This document shows positions 54,430-63,551 of a DNA stretch of 64,000 nucleotides, piece after piece (the stretch's first letter is position 1; each line of letters opens with the position of its first letter). Source of the DNA: an uncultured Bacteroidota bacterium (GTDB lineage Bacteria; Bacteroidota; Bacteroidia; Chitinophagales; Chitinophagaceae); assembly GCA_903906365.1 (NCBI GenBank), contig CAIVKC010000047.1, forward strand, positions 1-64,000. Direction: 5' to 3'. The translations under genes and the position numbers were made by a program. The notes under the pieces are model-generated. The model did no database searches, was not told the origin of the DNA, and worked only from the letters and a program-made list of their open reading frames with translations.

Positions 54430-55617
54430 ATGTTAAAGGAACAAATAAAGGCGCTGGCCGGTAAATATGCGGCTGAATTTATTGAGGTCAGGCAATACCT
54501 GCATGCCCACCCGGAATTAAGTTACCAGGAATTCGAAACTTCCAGGTATATACAGGCCAGGCTGGAGGAAATGGGTATTCCATTTGAGTGTAAGGCAACA
54601 ACCGGGGTCATCGCCCTGCTCAGGGGCGGTCAGCGTTCAGACCGGGTGATCGCCCTTCGTGCCGACATGGATGCCCTGCCCATACGGGAAGAAAATGAGG
54701 TTCCTTATAAATCGGTCAATCCCGGGGTAATGCATGCCTGCGGGCATGATGTGCATACCGCCGTGCTGCTGGGAGCAGCCAAGATCCTGCATGAACTCAA
54801 AGACCAATGGGATGGTACCATTAAACTGATCTTCCAGCCCGGTGAGGAAAGGAATCCGGGAGGTGCCAGCCTATTGATCGGCGAAGGGGTCCTGGAAAAT
54901 CCTGCTCCACAGGCCATTTTTGGACTGCATGTTCACCCTGGTCTGCCTACAGGCAAGCTGAGTTTCCGCAGCGGGATGGTAATGGCCAGTGCAGATGAAT
55001 TATACATCACCATCAGGGGAGCGGGCGGTCATGCTGCAGCCCCGCATACCACGGCAGATACCATATTAATTGCGTCCCAGCTGGTCGTATCCCTCCAGCA
55101 AATCATCAGCCGAAACCGGAACCCCTTTTCCCCTTCGGTACTTTCGATTACTTCTTTCCAGGGAGGGTTTACGACCAATGTAATACCCAGCGAGGTCAAA
55201 CTCATGGGAACTTTCCGGGCGATGGATGAAGTCTGGCGTTTTAAGGCGCACGAACTGATCCGCCGGCAGGCTGTTCAACTGGTGGAAAGCATGGGAGCGG
55301 AAATAGACCTGCATATAGATGTAGGCTACCCGGTAGTATATAATAATGAATCCCTTCATACAGTGGCAGTCGCTGCAGCTGAAACATACATGGGTAAAGA
55401 ACATATACAGGAAACCGAATTGCGCATGGGTGCTGAAGATTTTGGCTATTATACCCAACGGATCCCGGGTTGTTTCTACCGGCTGGGGGTGATGAATGTT
55501 GAAAAAGGCATTACAGCCGGTGTGCACACCCCCACCTTTAATGTGGATGAATCGGCCATTGAAATCGGAATGGGAATGATGGCCTGGATAGGAAGCATGG
55601 TTCAATTCAGCAGCTGA
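54430..55617 (+). CDS. M20D amidohydrolase (N-acyl amino acid hydrolase type)
   Basis: A 395-residue two-metal hydrolase of the M20D family, which cleaves N-acyl or auxin-type amino acid conjugates. Signatures are HAHPELSYQEFETSRYI near the N-terminus, LRADMDALPI, MHACGHDVHTAVLLGAAKIL with Cys, His and Asp ligands, and FQPGEERNPGGASLLI with the Glu pair. The dimerisation domain is inserted at about 185-300 and carries the conserved GAGGHAAAPH. No signal peptide is seen, so it should be cytoplasmic. It lies downstream of the SPOR gene and upstream of the CocE-like gene on the same strand. Confidence 0.94.
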   Translation: MLKEQIKALAGKYAAEFIEVRQYLHAHPELSYQEFETSRYIQARLEEMGIPFECKATTGVIALLRGGQRSDRVIALRADMDALPIREENEVPYKSVNPGVMHACGHDVHTAVLLGAAKILHELKDQWDGTIKLIFQPGEERNPGGASLLIGEGVLENPAPQAIFGLHVHPGLPTGKLSFRSGMVMASADELYITIRGAGGHAAAPHTTADTILIASQLVVSLQQIISRNRNPFSPSVLSITSFQGGFTTNVIPSEVKLMGTFRAMDEVWRFKAHELIRRQAVQLVESMGAEIDLHIDVGYPVVYNNESLHTVAVAAAETYMGKEHIQETELRMGAEDFGYYTQRIPGCFYRLGVMNVEKGITAGVHTPTFNVDESAIEIGMGMMAWIGSMVQFSS

Positions 55618-55696
55618 AGATCTATTGTTGGCATGTAGCCTGATCATAATGGTATGGCCGGCCATAAATCTGTTAACACACTAAAAAAGTAACTGC

Positions 55697-57535
55697 ATGT
55701 ACCGCCCACTGACCCGAATTTGCCTTGGTTTCCTTGCGCTGGTTTACCTATCGGCCGCCTATGGCCAGACAGGACAGGAAGAATCCTATAACCGAAAAGA
55801 GTTCATGATTACCATGCGGGACGGTATCCGCCTTTTTACGGTGGTCTTTACGCCCAAAAAACAAACGGAGCCCCTGCCGTTCCTGTTGCTGCGCACGCCT
55901 TACGGGGTAAGTGATCAGTCCAGTCCGGAAAAAACATCCTATGTAAAGGACATGGCCGAGGAGGGATATATTTTTGTATACCAGGATATACGCGGTCGCT
56001 ACAATTCGGAGGGGACCTTTGAAATGCAGCGCTTCAGCAGGGATAAAACAGACAAGAAGGCCATTGATGAGAGCACGGATACCTATGATACTTTTGACTG
56101 GCTGCTGAAAAATATCCCCAACAACAACGGCCGGGCGGGTATGTACGGCATATCCTATGCAGGCTGGACGACCGTCATGGGCGCCATTGATCCGCATCCC
56201 GCCCTGAAGGCAGTATCCGAACAGGCCACGCCGGCGGATATGTTCCTGGGGGATGACTTTCACCACAATGGCGCTTTTCGCCTTAGTTATGGCTTTGAAT
56301 ATGCGTTTATGGAGGAAGCCGCCAAAACAGACAGCCTCTTTCCATTTGGGACTTATGACACCTACGACTGGTACCTGAAACTGGGTCCTCTGTCCAATGT
56401 CAACAAAAAATATTTTTTCCATAAAATGCCCACCTGGGATAATTTTTCCAATCACCCCAATTATGACAAGTTCTGGAAGGACCAGGCCCTTACCAAAAGG
56501 CTGGATTCTCCCCGGGTAGAGATTATGAATGTTGCGGGATGGTGGGACCAGGAGGATTTCTACGGGCCACAGAAGGCCTATGAAACCTGGGAAAAATCAG
56601 ACCATAGTCATAAGAATTACCTGGTGATTGGTCCCTGGAACCACGGGGGCTGGGGTCGCAGTGACGGCAGCAGCCTTGGCAGGATAAAATTCGACTCAGA
56701 GACAGGAGCCTATTTCAGGAAGAATATACAGGCGCCCTGGTTTGCCTATTTTTTGAAGGGTAAGGGGGATGGCCAATTTGCGGAAGCCATTACTTTTCAG
56801 ACTGGCACCAATTCCTGGAAGTCTTACGAAAGCTGGCCACCCCAGGAAGCTGTTTTAAAAAATATTTATTTTCGGGAGGGAGGACGGCTCTCCTTTGAAA
56901 AGCCAACCGACCCGGGAACCTCCGCATCAGACCAATACATCTCAGACCCGGCCCATCCCGTGCCCTACCGCAACAGGCCGGTGGAAGAAACCTATGGTCC
57001 GGGGTCCAGGTGGTATACCTGGCTCACCGAAGATCAGCGTTTTGTAAAGGACCGGCCGGATGTTTTGAGTTGGGAAACCCCTCCTCTGGCTGAAGACCTC
57101 ACTGTAACCGGTAAAATAGCCGCCCAATTGTTTGCTGCCACTTCCGGCAGTGATGCAGACTGGGTGGTCAAACTAATAGATGTATATCCCGAGACCTATT
57201 CCAAGGAACCTGCCATGGCGGGCTATGAACTCATGGTGGCCAATGATGTGTTCCGGGGGAAGTTTCGCAAGAGTTTTGAAAAGCCCGAACCGGTGGAGCC
57301 TGGTAAAGTCGAATCCTACCGAATCGACCTGCACAGCCTCAACCATGTTTTCCAAAAAGGGCATAAAATAATGGTACAGATTCAAAGCAGCTGGTTTCCA
57401 ATCATAGACCGGAATCCGCAAACCTATGTCCCCAATATCTTTGAGGCAAAGGAATCAGATTTCCAAAAAGCCACCCAGTCCATTTACCGGTCCATTCAAT
57501 ATCCTTCCCATCTGGTACTTTCCGTGATGCCCTGA
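55697..57535 (+). CDS. CocE/NonD-family S15-type hydrolase
   Basis: A 612-residue exported alpha/beta hydrolase of the X-Pro dipeptidyl-peptidase/CocE family. A signal peptide ends in AAYGQ. The oxyanion region and nucleophile are in GRAGMYGISYAGWTTVMGA, with the Ser of GISYAG; DVSGWWDQEDFYG-like VAGWWDQEDFYGPQ contributes the acid and GPWNHGGWGRSDG the His. The C-terminal jelly-roll domain (about 400-612) is typical. It probably cleaves ester- or Pro-type amide bonds in exported peptides or antibiotics. It is the last gene of a three-gene same-strand run with SPOR and M20. Confidence 0.93.
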   Translation: MYRPLTRICLGFLALVYLSAAYGQTGQEESYNRKEFMITMRDGIRLFTVVFTPKKQTEPLPFLLLRTPYGVSDQSSPEKTSYVKDMAEEGYIFVYQDIRGRYNSEGTFEMQRFSRDKTDKKAIDESTDTYDTFDWLLKNIPNNNGRAGMYGISYAGWTTVMGAIDPHPALKAVSEQATPADMFLGDDFHHNGAFRLSYGFEYAFMEEAAKTDSLFPFGTYDTYDWYLKLGPLSNVNKKYFFHKMPTWDNFSNHPNYDKFWKDQALTKRLDSPRVEIMNVAGWWDQEDFYGPQKAYETWEKSDHSHKNYLVIGPWNHGGWGRSDGSSLGRIKFDSETGAYFRKNIQAPWFAYFLKGKGDGQFAEAITFQTGTNSWKSYESWPPQEAVLKNIYFREGGRLSFEKPTDPGTSASDQYISDPAHPVPYRNRPVEETYGPGSRWYTWLTEDQRFVKDRPDVLSWETPPLAEDLTVTGKIAAQLFAATSGSDADWVVKLIDVYPETYSKEPAMAGYELMVANDVFRGKFRKSFEKPEPVEPGKVESYRIDLHSLNHVFQKGHKIMVQIQSSWFPIIDRNPQTYVPNIFEAKESDFQKATQSIYRSIQYPSHLVLSVMP

Positions 57536-57724
57536 TGCTGGACTTTTGGAGGTTACAGGTATTACCCCTCTCGGGCAGGATGGGGTTAAGCTTCCTTTTC
57601 GTATTTTGCACTCCTGTTGCGGGTCACAACAGGGATTTGAATGGCCGAATAGATCATAGGCCACTTTGTTCCTTCTTAATTTTCCGCCGTTGTGACCACA
57701 CAGCCGGTCATCTAAATATCACAT

Positions 57725-60070
57725 ATGCAAAAAAAGGAACTCCGAAGGGAACAGGCTTTGGAATATCATGCCAAAGGCAGGCCAGGTAAGATTGAAGTTG
57801 TCCCCACCAAAGAAGCCAAAACGCAGCGTGACCTTTCACTGGCCTATTCCCCGGGGGTAGCAGAACCATGTAAGGAAATCTTTAATAACATTGAAAATGT
57901 ATATAAATATACTGCCAAGGGTAACCTGGTGGCCGTAATTACCAATGGAACTGCAGTCCTTGGACTGGGTGATATCGGTCCTGAGGCCTCCAAGCCGGTC
58001 ATGGAAGGCAAGGGTGTACTCTTTAAAATATTTGCTGATATCGATGTCTTCGATATAGAGATCAACGAAAAAGATCCCGAAAAATTTGTACAGATCGTCA
58101 AGTCCCTTGAGCCTACTTTCGGTGGAATAAACCTGGAAGATATCAAGGCCCCGGAATGTTTTTACATTGAAAATAAACTCAAGGAGTCTCTGAAGATCCC
58201 CGTGATGCACGACGACCAGCATGGGACAGCCATCATCAGCAGTGCTGCCCTGATTAATGCCCTGGAACTGCAAAAGAAAAAAATCGACAAGGTACGGCTG
58301 GTCATTAATGGGGCGGGAGCAGCGGCCATGGCCTGCGCCAGGCTCTACGTGGCCCTGGGGGCAAAATATGAAAATTTTACCCTCTTCGATAAAGATGGCG
58401 TCCTCCATGAAGGCAGAAAGGACCTGGGTGATGACAAATTACCCTTTGCCATCAAGAAATCAGACTGGACCCTGCTGCAGGCCATGAAGGATGCCGATGT
58501 ATTTGTCGGCCTGAGCGTAGGCAATGTGGTGACCCGGGAAATGGTAAGGGTGATGGCTAAAAGACCCATTGTTTTTGCAATGGCCAACCCCGATCCTGAG
58601 ATCACCTATGAGGATGCGACCGCTGAAAGGGACGATATTATCATGGCTACGGGACGCAGCGACTTCCCCAACCAGGTCAACAATGTCCTGGGATTCCCCT
58701 TTATTTTCCGGGGAGCCCTGGACGTCAGGGCCACCCAGATCAATGAGGCCATGAAACTGGCCGCAGTCAAGGCCCTGGCCGAACTTGCCAAGACGGCCGT
58801 GCCGGATATAGTCAATATGGCCTATAATGAGAAGACCATCGCCTTTGGGCCAAATTATATCATTCCCAAACCCCTCGACCCCCGTTTGTTATCCACGGTG
58901 GCGCCGGCTGTGGCCCGGGCAGCGATTGAAAGTGGGGTTGCCCAGTCCATGATCCAGAACTGGGATTCTTATGCCATTGAGCTCAACAAGCGGCTCGGGC
59001 TGGATAACCAGCTTATTCGGGCCATCGGAAGCAAGGCACGGCGGGATCCAAAAAGAATCGTGTTTGCCGAGGCGGATAACCAAAAGATACTCAAAGTGGC
59101 CCAGATCATATATGATGAGGGGATTGCCTACCCCATATTGCTTGGCGATGAAAAAAAGATACGGATGATCGCCGCCGACAACAACATTGACATCGAGGAG
59201 TTCCCCATCATCGACACCCGCAGTGACGAACAGGAGGAGAAAAGAAAGGCCTTTGCGGACATTTTCTTCCAGAAAAGACAGCGCAGGGGGTTCAATAAAT
59301 ATGAATCCTATAAGGTCATGCGCGACCGAAACCATTTTGGATGCATGATGGTAGAAACCGGAGAGGCGGATGCCATGATATCCGGGCTGACCAAAAATTA
59401 TCCGGATACCATACGCCCGGCCATCCAGATCATCGGAACCGAGGACGGGGTAAAGAAAATCGCGGGTATGTACCTGCTGCTTACCAAAAGAGGCCCCCTG
59501 TTCCTGGCTGACACCACCGTAAATTTCAACCCCACCGCCGAAGAACTGGCCGATATCACGCTGATGGTAGCCAAGGAAGTACGGAATTTTAACCTGACAC
59601 CCCGGATTGCCATGCTCAGTTATTCCAACTTCGGAACCAGCGATTCCCCGGAAGCCAGCCTGGTTGCAGAAGCCAGGAAACTCGTCAAACAAAGGAATCC
59701 ATCCCTGATCGTCGACGGCGAAATGCAGGCTAGTACAGCCTTTAGCAACGATATCCTCAAAGACAATTATCCCTTCAGCGAGTTGGTGGACCAGGAAGTC
59801 AATACCCTGATCTTTCCGAACCTGGCTGCGGGAAATATTGCCTATAACCTCCTTAAAGAAGTCGGCGGCGCCGATGCCATCGGGCCAATTCTGCTTGGCC
59901 TTAAAAAACCGGTACACGTATTGCAACTGGGCAGTTCGGTGCGCAGCATCTATAATATGGCCCTGGTGGCCGTCATTGACGCCCAGATCAAATGCAGGAC
60001 TTCCTACGAGGAAGCCATTCAGAAATCTCCCTGGTGGAAACGTTTAAAAAAACCTGCCAGGAAACCGTGA
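57725..60070 (+). CDS. maeB: NADP-dependent malic enzyme with phosphate-acetyltransferase domain
   Basis: MaeB decarboxylates malate to pyruvate, making NADPH. The 781-residue product is the hybrid type: the malic enzyme domain (about 1-430) has [29 protein letters not shown] and the nucleotide fold [15 protein letters not shown]; the C-terminal domain (about 440-770) is homologous to phosphate acetyltransferase ([35 protein letters not shown]) and regulates activity by acetyl-CoA. Length is normal for the hybrid. Single gene followed by the MlaE operon. Confidence 0.96.
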   Translation: MQKKELRREQALEYHAKGRPGKIEVVPTKEAKTQRDLSLAYSPGVAEPCKEIFNNIENVYKYTAKGNLVAVITNGTAVLGLGDIGPEASKPVMEGKGVLFKIFADIDVFDIEINEKDPEKFVQIVKSLEPTFGGINLEDIKAPECFYIENKLKESLKIPVMHDDQHGTAIISSAALINALELQKKKIDKVRLVINGAGAAAMACARLYVALGAKYENFTLFDKDGVLHEGRKDLGDDKLPFAIKKSDWTLLQAMKDADVFVGLSVGNVVTREMVRVMAKRPIVFAMANPDPEITYEDATAERDDIIMATGRSDFPNQVNNVLGFPFIFRGALDVRATQINEAMKLAAVKALAELAKTAVPDIVNMAYNEKTIAFGPNYIIPKPLDPRLLSTVAPAVARAAIESGVAQSMIQNWDSYAIELNKRLGLDNQLIRAIGSKARRDPKRIVFAEADNQKILKVAQIIYDEGIAYPILLGDEKKIRMIAADNNIDIEEFPIIDTRSDEQEEKRKAFADIFFQKRQRRGFNKYESYKVMRDRNHFGCMMVETGEADAMISGLTKNYPDTIRPAIQIIGTEDGVKKIAGMYLLLTKRGPLFLADTTVNFNPTAEELADITLMVAKEVRNFNLTPRIAMLSYSNFGTSDSPEASLVAEARKLVKQRNPSLIVDGEMQASTAFSNDILKDNYPFSELVDQEVNTLIFPNLAAGNIAYNLLKEVGGADAIGPILLGLKKPVHVLQLGSSVRSIYNMALVAVIDAQIKCRTSYEEAIQKSPWWKRLKKPARKP

Positions 60071-60164
60071 GGACAGACCCGAACCATTGGTCAGGGAATT
60101 TGTTTTTCTTTTTTTTGAATTAAAACAGGTACCTAATTTGCCGTTTTATTATGACTTATAACCC

Positions 60165-60917
60165 ATGACAATATTTACAGAATTCGGCCGCTATTTACTG
60201 ATGATACGGGGGATGTTTTCCAAACCCGAAAATGCCAGAATGTACTGGAAAGAATTTATGCACCAGTGTTCGGAGATCGGCATCGGTTCCCTGGGCATTG
60301 TGGCCATTATTTCGGTCTTTATGGGGGCGGTTTCGACCCTGCAGACAGCCTACCAGCTTGTCAGCCCCTTTATCCCCAAATCAACGATTGCCCAGATTGT
60401 CCGCGATACAGTCATCCTGGAGTTTGCCCCAACCCTGGTATGTATCGTTCTGGCCGGGGTGGTAGGCAGCAAGATAGCCAGTGAACTGGGCAATATGCGG
60501 GTCAGCGAGCAGATTGACGCCCTTGAAATCATGGGAATCAACACCAAGACCTATCTGGTTCTGCCCAAAATTGCGGCAGCCATGCTGGTGATTCCGATGC
60601 TGGTAGTGATTGCCGGAGTGCTTGGGATCTGGGGAGGGAGATTTGCCGGCATCATGTCGGGAATTGTATCACCAAGCATCTATGACAAAGGGTTGCTGCA
60701 GTTTTTCAAGCCCTACAATGTTTTTTTTGCTTTGGTGAAGGCCTATACTTTTGCCTTTATTATTTCCAGTATACCGGCCTTTTACGGCTATTATGTAAAA
60801 GGAGGCGCATTGGAGATCGGCAGGGCTTCCACCAAATCGGTGGTGGTCAGCTGTGTGGCCATTTTATTTGCCGATTACGTGCTGGCACAATTATTACTGG
60901 ACGCTACACCATCCTAG
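60165..60917 (+). CDS. mlaE: MlaE-type ABC transporter permease
   Basis: A 250-residue inner-membrane permease of the MlaE family, which with MlaF moves phospholipids between membranes and maintains outer-membrane asymmetry. The family signature is ILEFAPTLVCIVLAGVVGSKIASELG with the conserved VSEQIDALEIMG. About five or six hydrophobic helices are present. It is three bases from the ATPase gene. The MlaD partner gene is not in the window. Confidence 0.93.
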   Translation: MTIFTEFGRYLLMIRGMFSKPENARMYWKEFMHQCSEIGIGSLGIVAIISVFMGAVSTLQTAYQLVSPFIPKSTIAQIVRDTVILEFAPTLVCIVLAGVVGSKIASELGNMRVSEQIDALEIMGINTKTYLVLPKIAAAMLVIPMLVVIAGVLGIWGGRFAGIMSGIVSPSIYDKGLLQFFKPYNVFFALVKAYTFAFIISSIPAFYGYYVKGGALEIGRASTKSVVVSCVAILFADYVLAQLLLDATPS

Positions 60918-60920
60918 CCC

Positions 60921-61730
60921 ATGATTGAATTTACAGATATACATAAGAGCTTCGGAGAAAAAATAGTACTCGACGGCGTGAGTGCCCGGATGGAGGCAGG
61001 TAAATGCAACCTGATCATCGGAACCTCCGGAAGCGGGAAAACCGTGTTAATGAAATGCCTGGTAGGCCTGATCGAACCTGACAGCGGGCAGATCTCTTAT
61101 GGCGGAGTCAGCTTTGGCCAGATGGATACCGATAGCCGTAAGGAGCTACGTCAGCAGATTGGCATGCTTTTCCAAGGTTCAGCCCTGTTTGATTCCATGA
61201 CGGTGGAGCAAAATATTATGTTTCCCTTGGATATGTTCACCCGCAAGACTTATCAGGAGAAGCTGGTCCGGGTAAACGAAGTGCTTAACCGGGTCGACCT
61301 CCAGGGTGTGAACCAGAAATTCCCGGCAGAGTTAAGCGGGGGCATGAAAAAAAGGGTTGGCATTGCCCGTGCCATTGTTCTGAATCCCAAATACCTGTTT
61401 TGCGATGAACCCAATTCGGGTCTTGATCCCCAGACTTCCATGCTGATTGATAAGCTGATCCAGGAAATAACGATTGAATACAATATTACCACCATTGTAA
61501 ACACCCACGATATGAACTCTGTGATGGAAACCGGAGATCATATCATCTACATGTACCAGGGTAAAAAAGAATGGGAAGGCTCCAACAAGGAAATCATTTT
61601 CAGCAAAAACGACCTGCTCAACAGATTCATTTTTGCTTCCGAATTCCTCCGGGATGCCAAGGATATGCGCATGCTTGAGATGAAAGGTAAAATTGACAAT
61701 AACCGCAATACGGACGAACTGCTTAAATAA
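60921..61730 (+). CDS. mlaF: MlaF-type ABC transporter ATPase
   Basis: The 269-residue ATPase partner of the MlaE permease. Walker A is GTSGSGKT at 34-41, the signature is LSGGMKKRVGIARAI, and Walker B with the Glu is YLFCDEPNSGLDP. NTHDMNS holds the switch His. A C-terminal tail of about 25 residues goes beyond the ATPase fold. Three bases after mlaE, so translationally linked. Confidence 0.93.
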   Translation: MIEFTDIHKSFGEKIVLDGVSARMEAGKCNLIIGTSGSGKTVLMKCLVGLIEPDSGQISYGGVSFGQMDTDSRKELRQQIGMLFQGSALFDSMTVEQNIMFPLDMFTRKTYQEKLVRVNEVLNRVDLQGVNQKFPAELSGGMKKRVGIARAIVLNPKYLFCDEPNSGLDPQTSMLIDKLIQEITIEYNITTIVNTHDMNSVMETGDHIIYMYQGKKEWEGSNKEIIFSKNDLLNRFIFASEFLRDAKDMRMLEMKGKIDNNRNTDELLK

Positions 61731-61945
61731 GAGCCACCCTAAGGTCCTGCCGCACGGAACAAAGGTTGGTTATGGCAGCAACCCGGCCCTTTTTGAAAAC
61801 CGCCCGGATGCCCCGGTAAACCTGGTGTTTGCCGTTGCGTCCCTTCATCCGGGTACTGACATGGCCGATACAGCCCCCGCCGCTGTATACAAAAAATAAC
61901 CAGTACATTGCCCCGGGCATCCTAACAGAGATCAACATTTTCCCC

Positions 61946-61953
61946 TATTTTTG
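61946..61953 (+). promoter_or_regulatory. -7 element TATTTTTG before sucD
   Basis: TATTTTTG matches TAnnTTTG, 32 bases before the sucD ATG. No TTG lies at the ideal upstream distance. A 10-codon frame (61966-61998) starts between this element and sucD and overlaps the sucD start. Confidence 0.55.
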
Positions 61954-61985
61954 TCCCCCAATAGCATGAATTCAAATCAATCCCC

Positions 61986-62858
61986 ATGTCAATTTTAGTT
62001 AATAAGAATTCGAAAATCATCGTGCAGGGTTTTACCGGAACGGAAGGTACTTTTCATGCCACCCAGATGATTGAATACGGTACCCAGGTAGTGGGCGGCG
62101 TTACTCCCGGGAAAGGGGGAACAACCCACCTGGATAAACCTGTTTTCAATACCGTCTCTGATGCAGTAAAATCAACGGGCGCCAATGTTTCCATCATTTT
62201 TGTACCCCCGGCTTTTGCAGCCGATGCCATCATGGAAGCAGCCGATGCGGGCATTGAACTGGTGGTTTGTATCACGGAAGGTATTCCGGTTCAGGATATG
62301 GTGAAAGCAAAAAATTATCTCCTGGGTAAGTCGACCAGGCTGATCGGGCCCAACTGCCCTGGGGTAATAACGGCCGAAGAATGCAAAGTAGGCATCATGC
62401 CAGGCTTTGTCTTTAAGAAAGGCAGAATCGGCATCGTTTCCAAATCAGGTACCCTGACCTATGAAGCCTCAGACCAGGTGGCCAAAGCAGGGTTGGGTGT
62501 TTCCACTGCTGTAGGCATCGGTGGCGACCCCATTATTGGCACCACCACCCGGGAAGCCGTTGAACTGCTCATGAATGATCCTGAAACAGAAGGTATCGTC
62601 ATGATAGGGGAAATCGGCGGAAGTATGGAAGCCGAAGCCGCCAGATGGGTAAAGGAGCACGGGACCAAACCTGTTGTTGGATTTATTGCCGGCCAGACCG
62701 CTCCTCCCGGAAGGCGTATGGGCCACGCGGGGGCCATAATCGGCGGAGCCGATGATACCGCCGCTGCCAAAATGAAGATCATGGCTGAATGCGGTATACA
62801 TGTGGTTCAGAGTCCGGCGGATATCGGGGCCACCATGGCCAAAGTACTAAAAAAATAA
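61986..62858 (+). CDS. sucD: Succinyl-CoA synthetase alpha subunit
   Basis: The alpha subunit carries the CoA site and the phosphorylated His of the substrate-level phosphorylation step in the TCA cycle. In 290 residues the CoA-binding segment is [20 protein letters not shown] and the active His is His247 in [12 protein letters not shown]. Family segments [11 protein letters not shown] and [13 protein letters not shown] are present. The beta subunit gene sucC is not in the window. A terminator follows. Confidence 0.97.
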   Translation: MSILVNKNSKIIVQGFTGTEGTFHATQMIEYGTQVVGGVTPGKGGTTHLDKPVFNTVSDAVKSTGANVSIIFVPPAFAADAIMEAADAGIELVVCITEGIPVQDMVKAKNYLLGKSTRLIGPNCPGVITAEECKVGIMPGFVFKKGRIGIVSKSGTLTYEASDQVAKAGLGVSTAVGIGGDPIIGTTTREAVELLMNDPETEGIVMIGEIGGSMEAEAARWVKEHGTKPVVGFIAGQTAPPGRRMGHAGAIIGGADDTAAAKMKIMAECGIHVVQSPADIGATMAKVLKK

Positions 62859-62882
62859 TTCTACCTCTTTACTTTAAAGCGA

Positions 62883-62914
62883 GAGCCCGGGCCAAACCCG
62901 GGCTCTTTCGCTTT
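62883..62914 (+). terminator. sucD terminator
   Basis: GAGCCCGGG (62883-62891) pairs perfectly with CCCGGGCTC (62897-62905) around CCAAA, followed by TTTCGCTTT. Further partial pairing below the stem is possible. It lies 25 bases after the stop codon. Confidence 0.85.
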
Positions 62915-62949
62915 AACCCTTCAAAATCATCAATCATATCCGTAGCGAC

Positions 62950-63282
62950 TTAATGGGCATACCTGTTGTAATCTCTGCTTTCACGACCTTCCCTGCCCGC
63001 ATGTTCATAAAACCGGTTTTCCCTTCTTTCCCGTCCGTAATCCCGGAAATCCCTATGGTTGCTGTAGTTCCTGCGTTCAAAGCTTCCCCTGTAATCATGT
63101 TGACGCTGCCCGCGGAAATCCTGGTGGTCACCAAATTGACCCCTGTTGTCGGGGCCCTCATGGTGTGATTGCTGGCTATAAACGCTGCTTTGCTGGTAAC
63201 CCCTGTCATGGTTGTTCTGGGCCTGGGAAGTAAAAACAAATAACAGACTGAATGCGATGAGTAAAGTAAATTTCGTTTTCAT
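62950..63282 (-). CDS. Small secreted Arg/His/Asp-rich protein
   Basis: A 110-residue protein with a signal peptide (ends in FTSQAQ) and no recognised domain. The mature part is low in hydrophobic residues and extremely rich in Arg, Asp, His, Gln, Tyr and Gly, with loose repeats such as DFRGQRQHDYRG, RNYSNHRDFRDYGRERRENR and GREGRESRDYNRY. It should be disordered, perhaps binding metal, nucleic acid or polysaccharide. It is convergent with sucD and divergent from the macroglobulin gene. Its role cannot be inferred. Confidence 0.75.
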   Translation of the reverse strand: MKTKFTLLIAFSLLFVFTSQAQNNHDRGYQQSSVYSQQSHHEGPDNRGQFGDHQDFRGQRQHDYRGSFERRNYSNHRDFRDYGRERRENRFYEHAGREGRESRDYNRYAH

Positions 63283-63365
63283 AATTTCTAATTTTAATAG
63301 CTTGTATCAAGCTCCTCTATAAGAAGGCCGGAGAAAAATATTGTTTAAACCGAAATCGTTATAAC

Positions 63366-63415
63366 CCTGTTAAACCAACCTTCCTGTTATATTCCCTGCT
63401 AATTCCCTCCTGTTA
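63366..63415. repeat. Four CCTG(T/C)TA repeats upstream of the secreted protein and macroglobulin genes
   Basis: CCTGTTA occurs at 63366-63372, 63383-63389 and 63409-63415, and CCTGCTA at 63395-63401. The copies begin 17, 12 and 14 bases apart in the 269-base gap between two divergent genes. They could be a protein-binding array; chance is not excluded. Confidence 0.4.
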
Positions 63416-63551
63416 GAAACATATACTTATGAAGAATCTTTAAAGGGGAAAAATATGCAATGACAGGGTATTGAGCATCTAATGGGAAACTGCCCCTTTA
63501 CCGGTAGTGATAAGATTCGCCAAATCAGGTAACTTTAAAAAATATTTTCCC

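Noticed and set aside
58889-59926. 345-codon frame on the minus strand opposite maeB
   Set aside because: It lies entirely antisense to a well-conserved coding region and has no recognisable domain. Its length follows from the codon use of maeB.
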